Of a stretch of 64,000 nt of DNA, positions 1 through 8,131 are shown piece after piece. This DNA is from DSOI01 sp041394885 (lineage in GTDB: Bacteria; Acidobacteriota; Terriglobia; Bryobacterales; Bryobacteraceae): positions 186,001 to 250,000 of the forward strand of contig JAWKHI010000003.1 in NCBI GenBank assembly GCA_041394885.1, given 5' to 3'. Numbering within the stretch: position 1 is the stretch's first letter; every line of letters begins with the position of its first letter. A program made the translations under genes and the position numbers. The notes below the pieces were generated by a model. That model ran no database searches. It was not told the origin of the DNA and saw only the letters and a list, made by a program, of their open reading frames with translations.

Positions 1-2003
1 GCGCCCCGTTTCAGGATGTGCGCCTGTCGCACAGGACCTTCCTCCATCACCATCACGGTGGGCAAAGTAGCAAAGTACCGGTCACGCTCCGCCTGCGTGT
101 TCCGTGCCTCCGCGAGCGCCGCTTCGAGCTGGGCCGGCAGATAGCGGTCGACGAAGGCGAGTTCGAGCTTTGCCTGCTGCTGCGGCGTCCGGCGGCGCGA
201 GTCGATAGCGGCGATCTCGCCGAGCGTCTCCTCGAGCGGGAGCGTCGAGACTTCGCGCGGCGTCAGGTCCCGATCGTAAACGAGCACCTCGCGGACCGAT
301 CCCTCGAAGGTTTGTCCGGAACCCGCGCCGATCAGAAAAGGAGCCTTATGCTTGATCGGCCACAGGTGTTGATCGAAGAGTACGTCGAGCGGCTTCTCCA
401 CGCCATCCACATAGATATGCACTCCGCTGGCCTTCATGCCGCCGTCGTAGGTGACGGCGATGTGGGACCAGCGGTTCAGTGGCAGCTTATCTTTGGTTTC
501 GACGCGCAGCCCGAGATCGGTCCACCGGAAGATAAAGTGGAACCGTAGCTTGCCGTTGACGAGATGGATGCCGTAGCCGGTTCCCTCCCAGTAGTCTTCG
601 GCGCGCGACAGAATCGTGCCTTTTTCCGTGGCGGGGTTCACCCAGGCGGCGAGGGTCAGCCGATCGCGGTGATTGAACTGCCCCACCCCGGCGCCCAGGT
701 CGCGGCCAGGGCCGCCGTTGAATGTCGCGGTTTCTTCAGAGAGCTGATGGAGAACCATTCCGTCGCCGGGCCGCCAATCGAGATCCGCCTGCTTCCGGAT
801 CGACTTCTCCCACTTGCTCCGCTCCCTGCCGACGGCGGATTCGAGGGATTCCCATTTCCGGCGCGCGGCGGTGGCCCTGGCGTCCAGTCCATCCAGCTTC
901 GCCTGCTGGGGGGCGGTGGGCGCGGTTACGAAGGGGGGCTCATTGCCGAAGTTATAGACAAAGCCCTTCTCGGGCAGGTTATTGAAGAACGCGAACAGGC
1001 TGTAGAAATCGCGCTGGGTCATCGGGTCGTACTTGTGATCGTGGCAACGCGAGCAGCCCATGGTGAGCCCCAGCCAGACCGTGGAGGTGGTCTCGGCCCG
1101 GTCCGCCACATACTCGGTCCGGAACTCTTCGTCGATGATCCCGCCTTCGGCCGAGGTACGGTGGTTGCGATGGAACCCGGTGGCCACTTTTTGAGAGAGC
1201 GAGGGGTTGGGCAGTAGGTCTCCCGCGATCTGTTCGATCGTGAATCGATCGAACGGCATGTTGGAACGAAAGGCATCGATCACCCAGTCCCGCCAACGCC
1301 ACATGTCGCGGACGCCGTCGGACTGGTAGCCGTTGGTGTCGGCATAGCGAGCGGCGTCGAGCCAGCGGATGGCCATCCGCTCGGCGTGCTGGTCAGAGGC
1401 CAGCAACCGGTCCACCTGCTTTTCGTATGCATTGGGTGCGGTGTCTCTCAGGAAAGCTTCCATCTCCGCGGGCGTGGGCGGCAGTCCCGTGAGGTCGAGT
1501 GAAAGGCGCCGGAGCAGAGTGGAAGGGCCGGCTTGGCTGGATGGTCGCAAGCCTTGTTTGTCGAGCCTCGAGAGGATGTAGTTATCGATGGGGTTGGCTG
1601 GCCATGCGGCGTTGCTGACCTCTGGCAGATCGCCTTTGCGCGGCGCGACGAATGACCAGTGCCCCTGCCAGGGCGCGCCGGCCTCAATCCACTGGCGGAT
1701 CGAATCTACCTGGCTCTTGGTCAACGCGGCGTGGCCGGCATAGGCGGGCGGCATCCGCAATGCGCGATTGGTGGAGACGATGCGCTGGTAGAGCTTGCTC
1801 TTGTCCGGTTGGCCGGCCACGATGATGTCGCGAGCCTTGGCGGCCGCTTCCACATCCAGCCGGAGGTTTGCCTTGCGGTTATTGTTGTCTGGCCCGTGGC
1901 ATGTGAAACAGCGGTCCGATAGGATCGGCCGTACATCGCGGTTGAACTCGACCGCGGACGCCGGAACGGCCGCGAGCGCGAATGAAATCAGATAACGGAG
2001 CAT
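1..2003 (-). CDS. PSD1-type cytochrome c / DUF1549-DUF1553 protein (3' end off window)
   Basis: About 667 residues are visible from the ATG at 2003; the reading frame is open to base 1, so the C-terminus is missing. I translated it directly from the minus strand. A signal peptide (MLRYLISFALAAVPASA) is followed by a c-type haem motif CFTCH at residues 32-36, as in the planctomycete-type cytochrome C domain. A DUF1549-like region follows (LSLDLTGLPPTPAEM, RYADTNGYQSDG, GCSRCHDHKYDP), then a LamG-like sheet near window positions 350-720. The visible end (MVMEEGPVRQAHILKRG) is the usual lead into DUF1553. It is presumably a secreted or periplasmic haem protein; its role in polysaccharide catabolism is only inferred from where the family occurs. 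It is the last visible gene of the operon starting near 4849, 19 bp after the amidohydrolase. Confidence 0.85.
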   Translation of the reverse strand, partial: MLRYLISFALAAVPASAVEFNRDVRPILSDRCFTCHGPDNNNRKANLRLDVEAAAKARDIIVAGQPDKSKLYQRIVSTNRALRMPPAYAGHAALTKSQVDSIRQWIEAGAPWQGHWSFVAPRKGDLPEVSNAAWPANPIDNYILSRLDKQGLRPSSQAGPSTLLRRLSLDLTGLPPTPAEMEAFLRDTAPNAYEKQVDRLLASDQHAERMAIRWLDAARYADTNGYQSDGVRDMWRWRDWVIDAFRSNMPFDRFTIEQIAGDLLPNPSLSQKVATGFHRNHRTSAEGGIIDEEFRTEYVADRAETTSTVWLGLTMGCSRCHDHKYDPMTQRDFYSLFAFFNNLPEKGFVYNFGNEPPFVTAPTAPQQAKLDGLDARATAARRKWESLESAVGRERSKWEKSIRKQADLDWRPGDGMVLHQLSEETATFNGGPGRDLGAGVGQFNHRDRLTLAAWVNPATEKGTILSRAEDYWEGTGYGIHLVNGKLRFHFIFRWTDLGLRVETKDKLPLNRWSHIAVTYDGGMKASGVHIYVDGVEKPLDVLFDQHLWPIKHKAPFLIGAGSGQTFEGSVREVLVYDRDLTPREVSTLPLEETLGEIAAIDSRRRTPQQQAKLELAFVDRYLPAQLEAALAEARNTQAERDRYFATLPTVMVMEEGPVRQAHILKRG

Positions 2004-2022
2004 CGATAAGGGCTGCTTCCGA

Positions 2023-2850
2023 TTATATGAAGAACACGCTTTCCGCCGTTTTGCGAAGGATCCAAAGCCGGTCGTCCGCGGTAAGAAATGGGAGCTTTTC
2101 CTCCATCAGCGCGATCGACGCCGCGTAGCTATGCGGCGGCTGCGCCTGATAGGGAGCGTCGCTTGCCCACATCAGCCGGCGCGGCCCGAAGGCGTCGAAA
2201 ACCGGGTGGAGAAGCGGAATCAGATCGGTGTAGGGCGGCTGTTTCGCGCCGAGGGCGTAGAACGCGGATAGCTTTACGTAGACGTTGGGATGGCGGGCGA
2301 GCCCACACAACGCTTTGACTTCTTCCGGCGCGAAGCCGCCCGATGCGCCGACCCGGGCAAGATGGTCAATCACCACGCGGGTTTCCGGGTTGCGCGTGGC
2401 CGCGCGATCGACCGAAGCCAGCGCGTTCGGGTTGATGAGCGGGCACATCGCTTGGCCTAGCCCGTGCGCCGACGCCCACATCTTGCGCATGCCGGGCGTG
2501 TCGAGCCAGCCGCCGGGATCGCGGCCCGGCGTGATACGGAAACCGCGGATTCCGAGGGGGCGGAGGCGGCGCATCTCGTCTTCGGGCGCGGTGGCGGTCG
2601 AGTCGATGATTGCGACGCCGGAGAACACGCCCGGGTGCGAGCGGATCGCGTCGAGCATGTAGGAGTTGTCAAACCGGTAGCCGCCGGGCTGGATGAGCAC
2701 CACACGATCCACATGGTTGGCCTTGGTGTGGGTGAACAGAGTCTCCGGCGGAAAATGGATCGGGTTCCACGGGGCTGCCCCCGGAGTGCGCGGGTAGGCG
2801 CGAGTATCGGAAGTCCAGACGTGGACATGCGCGTCGATGATTCCGTTCAT
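2023..2850 (-). CDS. Amidohydrolase-2 family TIM-barrel metal hydrolase
   Basis: 275 residues, the normal size for the amidohydrolase-2 family (2-pyrone-4,6-dicarboxylate lactonase-like, uronate lactonases). The N-terminal metal motif DAHVHVW lies at residues 6-12. Later family motifs are GIRGFRI, VIDHLARVG and the C-terminal metal/catalytic aspartate in MWASDAPYQ. It probably hydrolyses a lactone or a carboxylated ring, but the substrate cannot be read from sequence. The ATG overlaps the stop of the methyltransferase gene by 4 bp (ATGA), so the two are probably translationally coupled. It has no signal peptide and is cytoplasmic. The operon context (esterase, methyltransferase, PSD1 protein) suggests breakdown of an esterified or lactonised carbohydrate or aromatic compound; this is inference. 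Confidence 0.85.
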   Translation of the reverse strand: MNGIIDAHVHVWTSDTRAYPRTPGAAPWNPIHFPPETLFTHTKANHVDRVVLIQPGGYRFDNSYMLDAIRSHPGVFSGVAIIDSTATAPEDEMRRLRPLGIRGFRITPGRDPGGWLDTPGMRKMWASAHGLGQAMCPLINPNALASVDRAATRNPETRVVIDHLARVGASGGFAPEEVKALCGLARHPNVYVKLSAFYALGAKQPPYTDLIPLLHPVFDAFGPRRLMWASDAPYQAQPPHSYAASIALMEEKLPFLTADDRLWILRKTAESVFFI

Positions 2851-3908
2851 TTCTCTCTCCTGTGAAGCACAGCTGCGTCGTAGAGCTCGACGCCTGCTCG
2901 TTGACCCGTGCGAACCATCCGGGCGTTGACGGGGCCGAATCGAATGGGCGCGGTGAACTCCTCGATCTCGCCGCGAGTGTCGTTGTGCAGGAAGTAGCCG
3001 CCCGGCTTCACCATTTGGTGGATATTGTTGATGGCGAGGAGTAACTCGGCGCGAGGAAAATAGAGCAGTACGTTGGTGGCGATCACAAGATCATACCGGG
3101 CGGGCGGCGGCCTGCGGGTGAGGATGTTCCAGGGATCGGCGCGTACGGCCTGGGCGACGAGCGGGTTAATGTCGGCGCACTCGACGGCAAGTTCGCCCAC
3201 GGTGGCGAGCCCGGCGGCGACCAGCGCCTTGGCGATGGTCGCCGGCTGATAACTTTGCGGCGGGACGTCTTCCTGTAGGTTGTCGCGCGGGGCTAGGTCG
3301 AGCCCGGGGCCCACGATGAGAACGCGGCGGAAGCGCACACCCGGCTCGCGAGCCGCCAACGCCTCCAGTTCGACGATGGCCGCCTGGCTCGAATTCGGCG
3401 ATGTGTCGGTGCTGTGGCCTCTCGCGGTGTAGAGGCTGGCCACATAGTCCCGGCGGTCTCGGCCACTGCGCGTGCGGGAGGCAAATTCCTTCTCGTGGAG
3501 AAATTCCATCGCGCGTTTGTAGTTGCTTTCCAGAAAAGCGGCCTTGCCGTTGGCTGGTAGTTGTGCCGCGAGTAACTTTGCCCGAGGGGCGCCGTGCACG
3601 CCCGCGGTGAAGTCGGCAATCCGGCGGCGGACGTTGTCAGGGACCATGGCTGACTCGTGGTAGAGCTTGGCGCTGAGCGCGGGTACGATCGGGGCCGCTT
3701 CGGTGAAGGATCGCGATTGGAGCACATAGTAGACGAGGTGATCGGCCAGGCCCTCGCGGAGCCGCTGCGCAGTCCCGGTTTCGATCCGCTGTACGAACCG
3801 GTCGAAGCTTTCCGCTCCCGCCTGCTCGCGCTCGAACAACGGCCGCAGGGCGGCATCCACGTCGTCCCAGGAAACGAGAAGTCCGGCGGCGATGAAGAAC
3901 AGAGTCAT
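2847..3908 (-). CDS. SAM-dependent methyltransferase, CheR-like fold
   Basis: 353 residues from the ATG at 3908, which overlaps the stop of the upstream esterase by 4 bp. A longer open frame runs upstream to 4433 but only as antisense-like sequence inside the esterase, so the overlapping ATG is preferred. The first 160 residues are helical and unassigned, and the hydrophobic start (MTLFFIAAGLLVSW) could be a signal anchor. The C-terminal half is a class I methyltransferase: motif I around LIVGPGLDLAPR, then YDLVIATNVLLYFPRAELLLAI and MVKPGGYFLHND, a pattern resembling CheR-type enzymes. Substrate unknown. The linkage with an esterase and a lactonase-type hydrolase could mean methyl-ester chemistry, which is speculative. 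Confidence 0.75.
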   Translation of the reverse strand: MTLFFIAAGLLVSWDDVDAALRPLFEREQAGAESFDRFVQRIETGTAQRLREGLADHLVYYVLQSRSFTEAAPIVPALSAKLYHESAMVPDNVRRRIADFTAGVHGAPRAKLLAAQLPANGKAAFLESNYKRAMEFLHEKEFASRTRSGRDRRDYVASLYTARGHSTDTSPNSSQAAIVELEALAAREPGVRFRRVLIVGPGLDLAPRDNLQEDVPPQSYQPATIAKALVAAGLATVGELAVECADINPLVAQAVRADPWNILTRRPPPARYDLVIATNVLLYFPRAELLLAINNIHQMVKPGGYFLHNDTRGEIEEFTAPIRFGPVNARMVRTGQRAGVELYDAAVLHRREK

Positions 3909-4849
3909 GCGCTCATGAGAAACCGGTGAATGCGGGCGTTGGCCTGTTCGGCCAGAGCGATGGGAAAGACGTTGAATGCGTGCGCGCCGCCGGGATACAC
4001 GGCCAGTTCGGCGCGGTTGCCGGCAGCGGCCCAACGGGCATGCATGAAGAGGGTGTCGTCGATCAAGGGGTCCAGGGTGCCGGCCGTGAAGATCGCGGGA
4101 GCAAGGCCGTGGAGTGAGGCGTAGAGCGGGGACACATCGGGGTGGCGGCGGTGTTCGGGGGCGACGAAGCGGTCTCCGAACCATCGCAGTATCGGCGTGC
4201 TGAGGATGAAGTACCGGCTGCCCCAGTTGGAGGCGCTGGGCGTCATGGAGACGTCGAAGATGCCGTAGGTGAGGTTGGCGGCGGCGAAGCCGGTGAAGCC
4301 GTGTTTGTCCCGCATCCGCAGCATTGTGACGGCGGAAAGGTGCGCGCCGGCCGATTCGCCACCCACCAGAACGCGATCGCTCCCGAATTCGGACTTGGCG
4401 TTGCGCGCCAGCCACAGCGCGGCGGACTCGCAATCGTCAGGGCCGGCCGGGTACGGGTTCTCCGGCGCCAGACGGTAATCCACGCTCAGGACCGCTAGTT
4501 CGCATTGGCGAGCCAGATCCCACAGCAGCGGGTCCTGATGATGCACCCCGCCGAGCGCCCATCCGCCGCCGTGGAAATGCAGGTAGACGCCTTTGATGCG
4601 GGACGGCAGGAAGACTCGGAGGGCGATATCGCCGGCCGGTCCGGGAATGGTGCGCGATTCGGTTCCGCCGAGTATCTTGAGGGGGCCGAAGGGGCCGCGG
4701 CCTTCCTCGCGGGCGCGGCGGGTCGTCTCGACGGGTACGTCGCACGGCTGGGGGAGGCCGGCGAGCATGCGCTCGAGGCGAGCGTTGTACTGGGCGGTGG
4801 CGGTGTCGATCGATTCGGGGAGGAAAGCGTTGGGGTCCGGACAGAGCAT
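3905..4849 (-). CDS. Alpha/beta hydrolase, HSL/acetyl-esterase family
   Basis: 314 residues from the ATG at 4849 (an alternative ATG at 4873 adds eight residues; the longer open frame to 5185 is antisense to the next gene). The hormone-sensitive-lipase oxyanion motif HGGGW is at residues 93-97 and the nucleophile elbow GESAG at 164-168, with Ser166 as nucleophile. The acid lies in GTLDPLID and the histidine in GGAHAFN near the C-terminus, so the triad is complete. There is no signal peptide, implying a cytoplasmic carboxylesterase. It is the first gene of a four-gene operon with 4-bp overlaps (esterase, methyltransferase, amidohydrolase, then PSD1 protein) and is divergent from the CBM9-like gene across about 30 bp, which must hold both promoters. 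Confidence 0.85.
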   Translation of the reverse strand: MLCPDPNAFLPESIDTATAQYNARLERMLAGLPQPCDVPVETTRRAREEGRGPFGPLKILGGTESRTIPGPAGDIALRVFLPSRIKGVYLHFHGGGWALGGVHHQDPLLWDLARQCELAVLSVDYRLAPENPYPAGPDDCESAALWLARNAKSEFGSDRVLVGGESAGAHLSAVTMLRMRDKHGFTGFAAANLTYGIFDVSMTPSASNWGSRYFILSTPILRWFGDRFVAPEHRRHPDVSPLYASLHGLAPAIFTAGTLDPLIDDTLFMHARWAAAGNRAELAVYPGGAHAFNVFPIALAEQANARIHRFLMSA

Positions 4850-4879
4850 GCGTCGATGCTTCGAGGCTACCATTATCTC

Positions 4880-5641
4880 GTGAACAAACTGTTCGTCCTC
4901 GTGTTTGCGGTTGGACTGGCGTTGCCGGCGGATTTGCCCAAGCGATACCAGTGCCGGCGCGCTCCGTCGATAGTTACGGTCGACGGCCGTTTGGATGAGG
5001 CGGCATGGCGGCGAGCGCCCTGGACCGATTTTTTCGTCGACATCGAAGGGGACGCCAAGCCCAGTCCGCGTTTTCGGACCCGGGCGAAGATGCTCTGGGA
5101 CGATACCTATTTCTACGTCGCCGCCGACATGGAAGAGCCGCACGTGTGGGCGACGCTCACCCAGCATGACTCGGTGATCTTCCACGACAACGACTTTGAG
5201 GTATTCATTGACCCCAATGGAGACACCAACGAATACTACGAGTTCGAGATCAATGCCCTCAACACCGGATGGGACTTGTTTCTAGCCAAGCCCTACCGGT
5301 TCGGCGGCAAGGCACGTAACGAATGGGAGATCCCGGGGCTCAGGACCGCGGTGCATGTGCGTGGGACGCTGAACGACGCCAGTGACCGGGATGCGGGTTG
5401 GAGCGTGGAAATCACGTTTCCGTGGAAGGTGCTCGGCGAGTATGCGCACAAGGCTGCGCCGCCGCGGCTGAACGATGAGTGGCGTGTCAATTTTTCGCGG
5501 GTGGAATGGGTGCATGAAGTGGTGGGCGGTGCCTATCGCAGGAAGGCGGGCCTGAAAGAAGACAATTGGGTGTGGTCGCCGCAGGGACTGGTGAATATGC
5601 ACATTCCGGAGAAGTGGGGAGTGGTCGTGTTCCGCCGATAG
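4880..5641 (+). CDS. Secreted CBM9-like (carbohydrate-binding family 9-like) protein
   Basis: 253 residues if translation starts at the GTG at 4880, which places a clean signal peptide (V/MNKLFVLVFAVGLALPA) at the N-terminus; an ATG at 4856 in the same frame would add eight residues. The rest matches the CBM9-like beta-sandwich fold: VDGRLDEAAWRRAPWTDFF near the start, then AKMLWDDTYFYVAADMEEPHVWA, DNDFEVFIDPNGD, YYEFEINALNTGWD and WSVEITFPWKVL. These are the hallmarks of the DOMON/CBM9 type found in many acidobacterial secreted proteins. It probably binds sugars or a haem/quinone-like ligand outside the cell; the ligand is not deducible. It stands alone on the plus strand and ends 9 bp before the convergent methyltransferase. 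Confidence 0.8.
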   Translation: MNKLFVLVFAVGLALPADLPKRYQCRRAPSIVTVDGRLDEAAWRRAPWTDFFVDIEGDAKPSPRFRTRAKMLWDDTYFYVAADMEEPHVWATLTQHDSVIFHDNDFEVFIDPNGDTNEYYEFEINALNTGWDLFLAKPYRFGGKARNEWEIPGLRTAVHVRGTLNDASDRDAGWSVEITFPWKVLGEYAHKAAPPRLNDEWRVNFSRVEWVHEVVGGAYRRKAGLKEDNWVWSPQGLVNMHIPEKWGVVVFRR

Positions 5642-5650
5642 CGCCGCCGT

Positions 5651-6688
5651 TTATTTCTCGAGCTGCCAAGCGGCGGCGAGATAGCTGCCGTCGCGCGATC
5701 CGGCGTCGATGAGGCTCTCTTCCTCCTTGGCCATTTTGGGTGGCAGCGAACTCGCCAGCACGGAGAAGAACGCGTAGGTGCGGGTGGAGACGTTGCGGTA
5801 GCCCGGAAGGTTTTCGGCGAGCGATGACGCCGAGACTCCTTCTCCGCTGAAGATACGAATATCGGTGACGGCCCAAATGTCCTGTTCCGCCATCGGTTTC
5901 GCGATCACTCCTCTTTTCAGCAACTCGTCGTTGACGCGTTCGAGGTAGGACTTGGGCTGCGTGCCGGTGACACGGCGCCATATGGCGGGAATCGCGCGCG
6001 ATGGCCGCAGGCGCTGCAGCGGCTTGGGGAGCAGCGGCTTCTTCCAGGCTTCATAGGCCTGCGTCCGTTGCTGCAAAGCCGCACCCTCGATCGCGTCCGC
6101 GTTCGGATCCTGCAGGTGAAGAAATACGCCCCCCGGCCGTTGGAGACGGCGCACATCGGCCAGAAAAGCCGGGAGATCAGGAATGTGGTGCAACACCGAG
6201 CACGTGAGAATCACGTCGAAGCTTCCTGCTTCCGTGAGGCCGGAGATGAAGCCATTGGTCTCGCGAATCTCCAGAGGATGGGCGGAAAGGCGCTTCCGGG
6301 CGAGACCGAGCATTTTCGGGGAAGTGTCGATCAGATGCAGGGAGCCGATGTGAGCGCCGAGTTGTGTCCGCATGAGCAACTCGGAACTGAGACCCGTACC
6401 GCATCCGATATCGAGCATGCGAAGGGGCTTCGCCGGGTTCAGCTTCATGACGTCGGCCGCGAGCAATTCGTATTGACGCGGAAGACTCAGCCACATGTCC
6501 TGATGGATATCGTCGTAAACTTCGGCTTCGATATCGTGGAAGACAAGGTTGACCGCGGCCTGGAATTCCTCGAGCGAGCAGCGAACCCCGTAGCGGGGTA
6601 CCAGCGGGCTCAGTACGGCCAACGGAGACGGCCCAGACGCACCGTCGATGCCGCTTCGATTGTCCTGGCTAAGCAGATTCTCTTGCAT
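5651..6688 (-). CDS. Class I SAM-dependent methyltransferase
   Basis: 345 residues from the ATG at 6688 (MQENLL...), preceded by GGCGGGG at a reasonable distance; an ATG at 6712 would add eight residues. Motif I is LRMLDIGCGTGLSSELL around residue 90. The post-motif acidic segment is LHLIDTSPKMLGLARKRL, and motif IV is FDVILTCSVLHHIPDL followed by LQRPGGVFLHLQDP. These place it in the methyltransferase type 11/12 group. The C-terminal 130 residues include a basic Pro/Leu-rich stretch (PLLPKPLQRLRPSRAIPAIW) and are unassigned. Substrate unknown and no operon partner, since both neighbours point away or converge. Cytoplasmic. Confidence 0.8.
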   Translation of the reverse strand: MQENLLSQDNRSGIDGASGPSPLAVLSPLVPRYGVRCSLEEFQAAVNLVFHDIEAEVYDDIHQDMWLSLPRQYELLAADVMKLNPAKPLRMLDIGCGTGLSSELLMRTQLGAHIGSLHLIDTSPKMLGLARKRLSAHPLEIRETNGFISGLTEAGSFDVILTCSVLHHIPDLPAFLADVRRLQRPGGVFLHLQDPNADAIEGAALQQRTQAYEAWKKPLLPKPLQRLRPSRAIPAIWRRVTGTQPKSYLERVNDELLKRGVIAKPMAEQDIWAVTDIRIFSGEGVSASSLAENLPGYRNVSTRTYAFFSVLASSLPPKMAKEEESLIDAGSRDGSYLAAAWQLEK

Positions 6689-6773
6689 TGTCGTGCCCCG
6701 CCAGAGTAGCACAAGGGGACGAGTTTTCTCCCCGGTACTTATGGGTCACCAAGTACTGTCCAAGGGATAGGCG

Positions 6774-8102
6774 CTACCGTGTTTTCAGGCCGGAAGGATC
6801 CATGCGATCGCCAAGCCGGCGGCGCCAGTCGAGCAGATGGGCACGCAGCTCATCGCGGGAGCGGGCGTGGGCCAGTTCCTCGGCGAGATTGGTCTGTTCG
6901 TATGGATCGTCGGCAAGATTATAGAGGTGAGTCACCTCGTCGCTCGCATTGACCACGAGCTTGTCGCGGCCGCGCACCACCATCCGCCACTGCTGCGGGG
7001 TGTTCAGCTTGCCGTAGGCGTAGAGTGACTCGCGGCGGCCAGGCTTGCCGGCGAACATGGCTTCCGATTGATCGATACCCTGCACCGCGGCGGGGACCTC
7101 AACGCCGGCGAGGCCGAGGAATGTCGGCATGTAGTCGGCGTTGGAAATGAGCAGGTCGCTTTTCTCGCCCCGGCCCAGACGGCGCGGATAGCGCATCAGG
7201 AGAGGGATGCGGGCGGACTCCTCGTAAGGGACGCCCTTGTATTCGAGCCCCTGGCTCCCCACCATGTCGCCGTGATCGGCCGTAAAGACAACCAGCGTAT
7301 CCTCGGCGATTCCGGCTTCGTCGACGGCGGCGAGCAGCCGGCCGAAGTTGTCGTCGAGGGCGGAGCAGAGCCCATAGTATCCGGCGAGGCCTTTGCGGGC
7401 CTGTGCGGCGTAGGATTGGGGAACATTGGGCCGCAAGTGGAACTGCGCCGGGTCGTAGGCGTCTTTGTATTTGGGCGGGGGAGTGCGGGGGGTGTGGGGC
7501 GGCCCCCAACTCAGGAAAAGGTAGAACGGGTTGGCGCGATTCCGGCGGATGAAGTCAATCGCGAGATCGGTTTGATAATCGGGTTCAAAGCCAGTGGTGC
7601 GGATGGGGTCCGGCGAATCGCGGAAGTAGGTGGAGTTGAAATAGAAGTGTCCCCGATTGAAGGCGGCCCAGTATTGGAAACCGCGGCGGCGCTCGGGCGG
7701 GACAAAGCCGGGACGATCTTCCCCGTCGAGGTGCCACTTGCCGATGTAGCCGGTGGCGTAGCCCGCCGAGGCGAGCCGTTCGGCCACGCACACCTCGTCG
7801 AGAGGAAGCAGCAAGTCATTCTTGGGCATCCGGCAGGCGTGGGGGTAGCGTCCTGTGAGGATGGAAGCGCGGGAGGGAGTACAGACGGGATTGGTGGCGT
7901 AAACCCGGTTGTAGTGCACGCCCTCGCGGGCGAGGCGCGCGAGGTTAGGCGCGGCGAGGTCCGGGTCGCCGGACGAGGGCAGAGTCTGGGGCCGCCACTG
8001 ATCGGCCAGCACGAACAGGATGTTCGGTTTCCGAGACTCCGCGGCGGAAGCGGGGTTAACCGCTGAGAGCGCGGACGCGGCAATAAAGTCCCGTCGCAGC
8101 AA
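6774..8102 (-). CDS. Secreted sulfatase (formylglycine type I)
   Basis: 442 residues from a TTG at 8102 (LLRRDFIAASALSAVNPASAA), which gives a Tat-like RR signal; the longer frame to an ATG at 8177 would run into the divergent ATPase gene. The sulfatase signature CTPSR at residues 74-78 supplies the cysteine converted to formylglycine. Metal ligands are visible in LADQW near the start and in the later TADHGDMVGSQG. GKWHLDGEDRPGF and SWGPPHTPR are further sulfatase/phosphatase superfamily blocks. It should remove sulfate esters from polysaccharides or glycans outside the cytoplasm. No maturase gene is nearby. The first metal motif is DQ rather than the more common DD, which occurs in a subset of the family. 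Confidence 0.88.
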   Translation of the reverse strand: MLRRDFIAASALSAVNPASAAESRKPNILFVLADQWRPQTLPSSGDPDLAAPNLARLAREGVHYNRVYATNPVCTPSRASILTGRYPHACRMPKNDLLLPLDEVCVAERLASAGYATGYIGKWHLDGEDRPGFVPPERRRGFQYWAAFNRGHFYFNSTYFRDSPDPIRTTGFEPDYQTDLAIDFIRRNRANPFYLFLSWGPPHTPRTPPPKYKDAYDPAQFHLRPNVPQSYAAQARKGLAGYYGLCSALDDNFGRLLAAVDEAGIAEDTLVVFTADHGDMVGSQGLEYKGVPYEESARIPLLMRYPRRLGRGEKSDLLISNADYMPTFLGLAGVEVPAAVQGIDQSEAMFAGKPGRRESLYAYGKLNTPQQWRMVVRGRDKLVVNASDEVTHLYNLADDPYEQTNLAEELAHARSRDELRAHLLDWRRRLGDRMDPSGLKTR

Positions 8103-8131
8103 GATACAATCAAATATCGCAGGGACAACAC

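Noticed and set aside
1..1302. Plus-strand frames opposite the PSD1 gene
   Set aside because: The minus strand encodes a continuous PSD1 protein with CxxCH and DUF1549 motifs across the whole interval.
3909..4433. N-terminal extension of the methyltransferase to 4433
   Set aside because: The extra sequence is low-complexity Arg/Pro-rich and lies inside the esterase; the ATG at 3908 with a 4-bp overlap fits the operon style.
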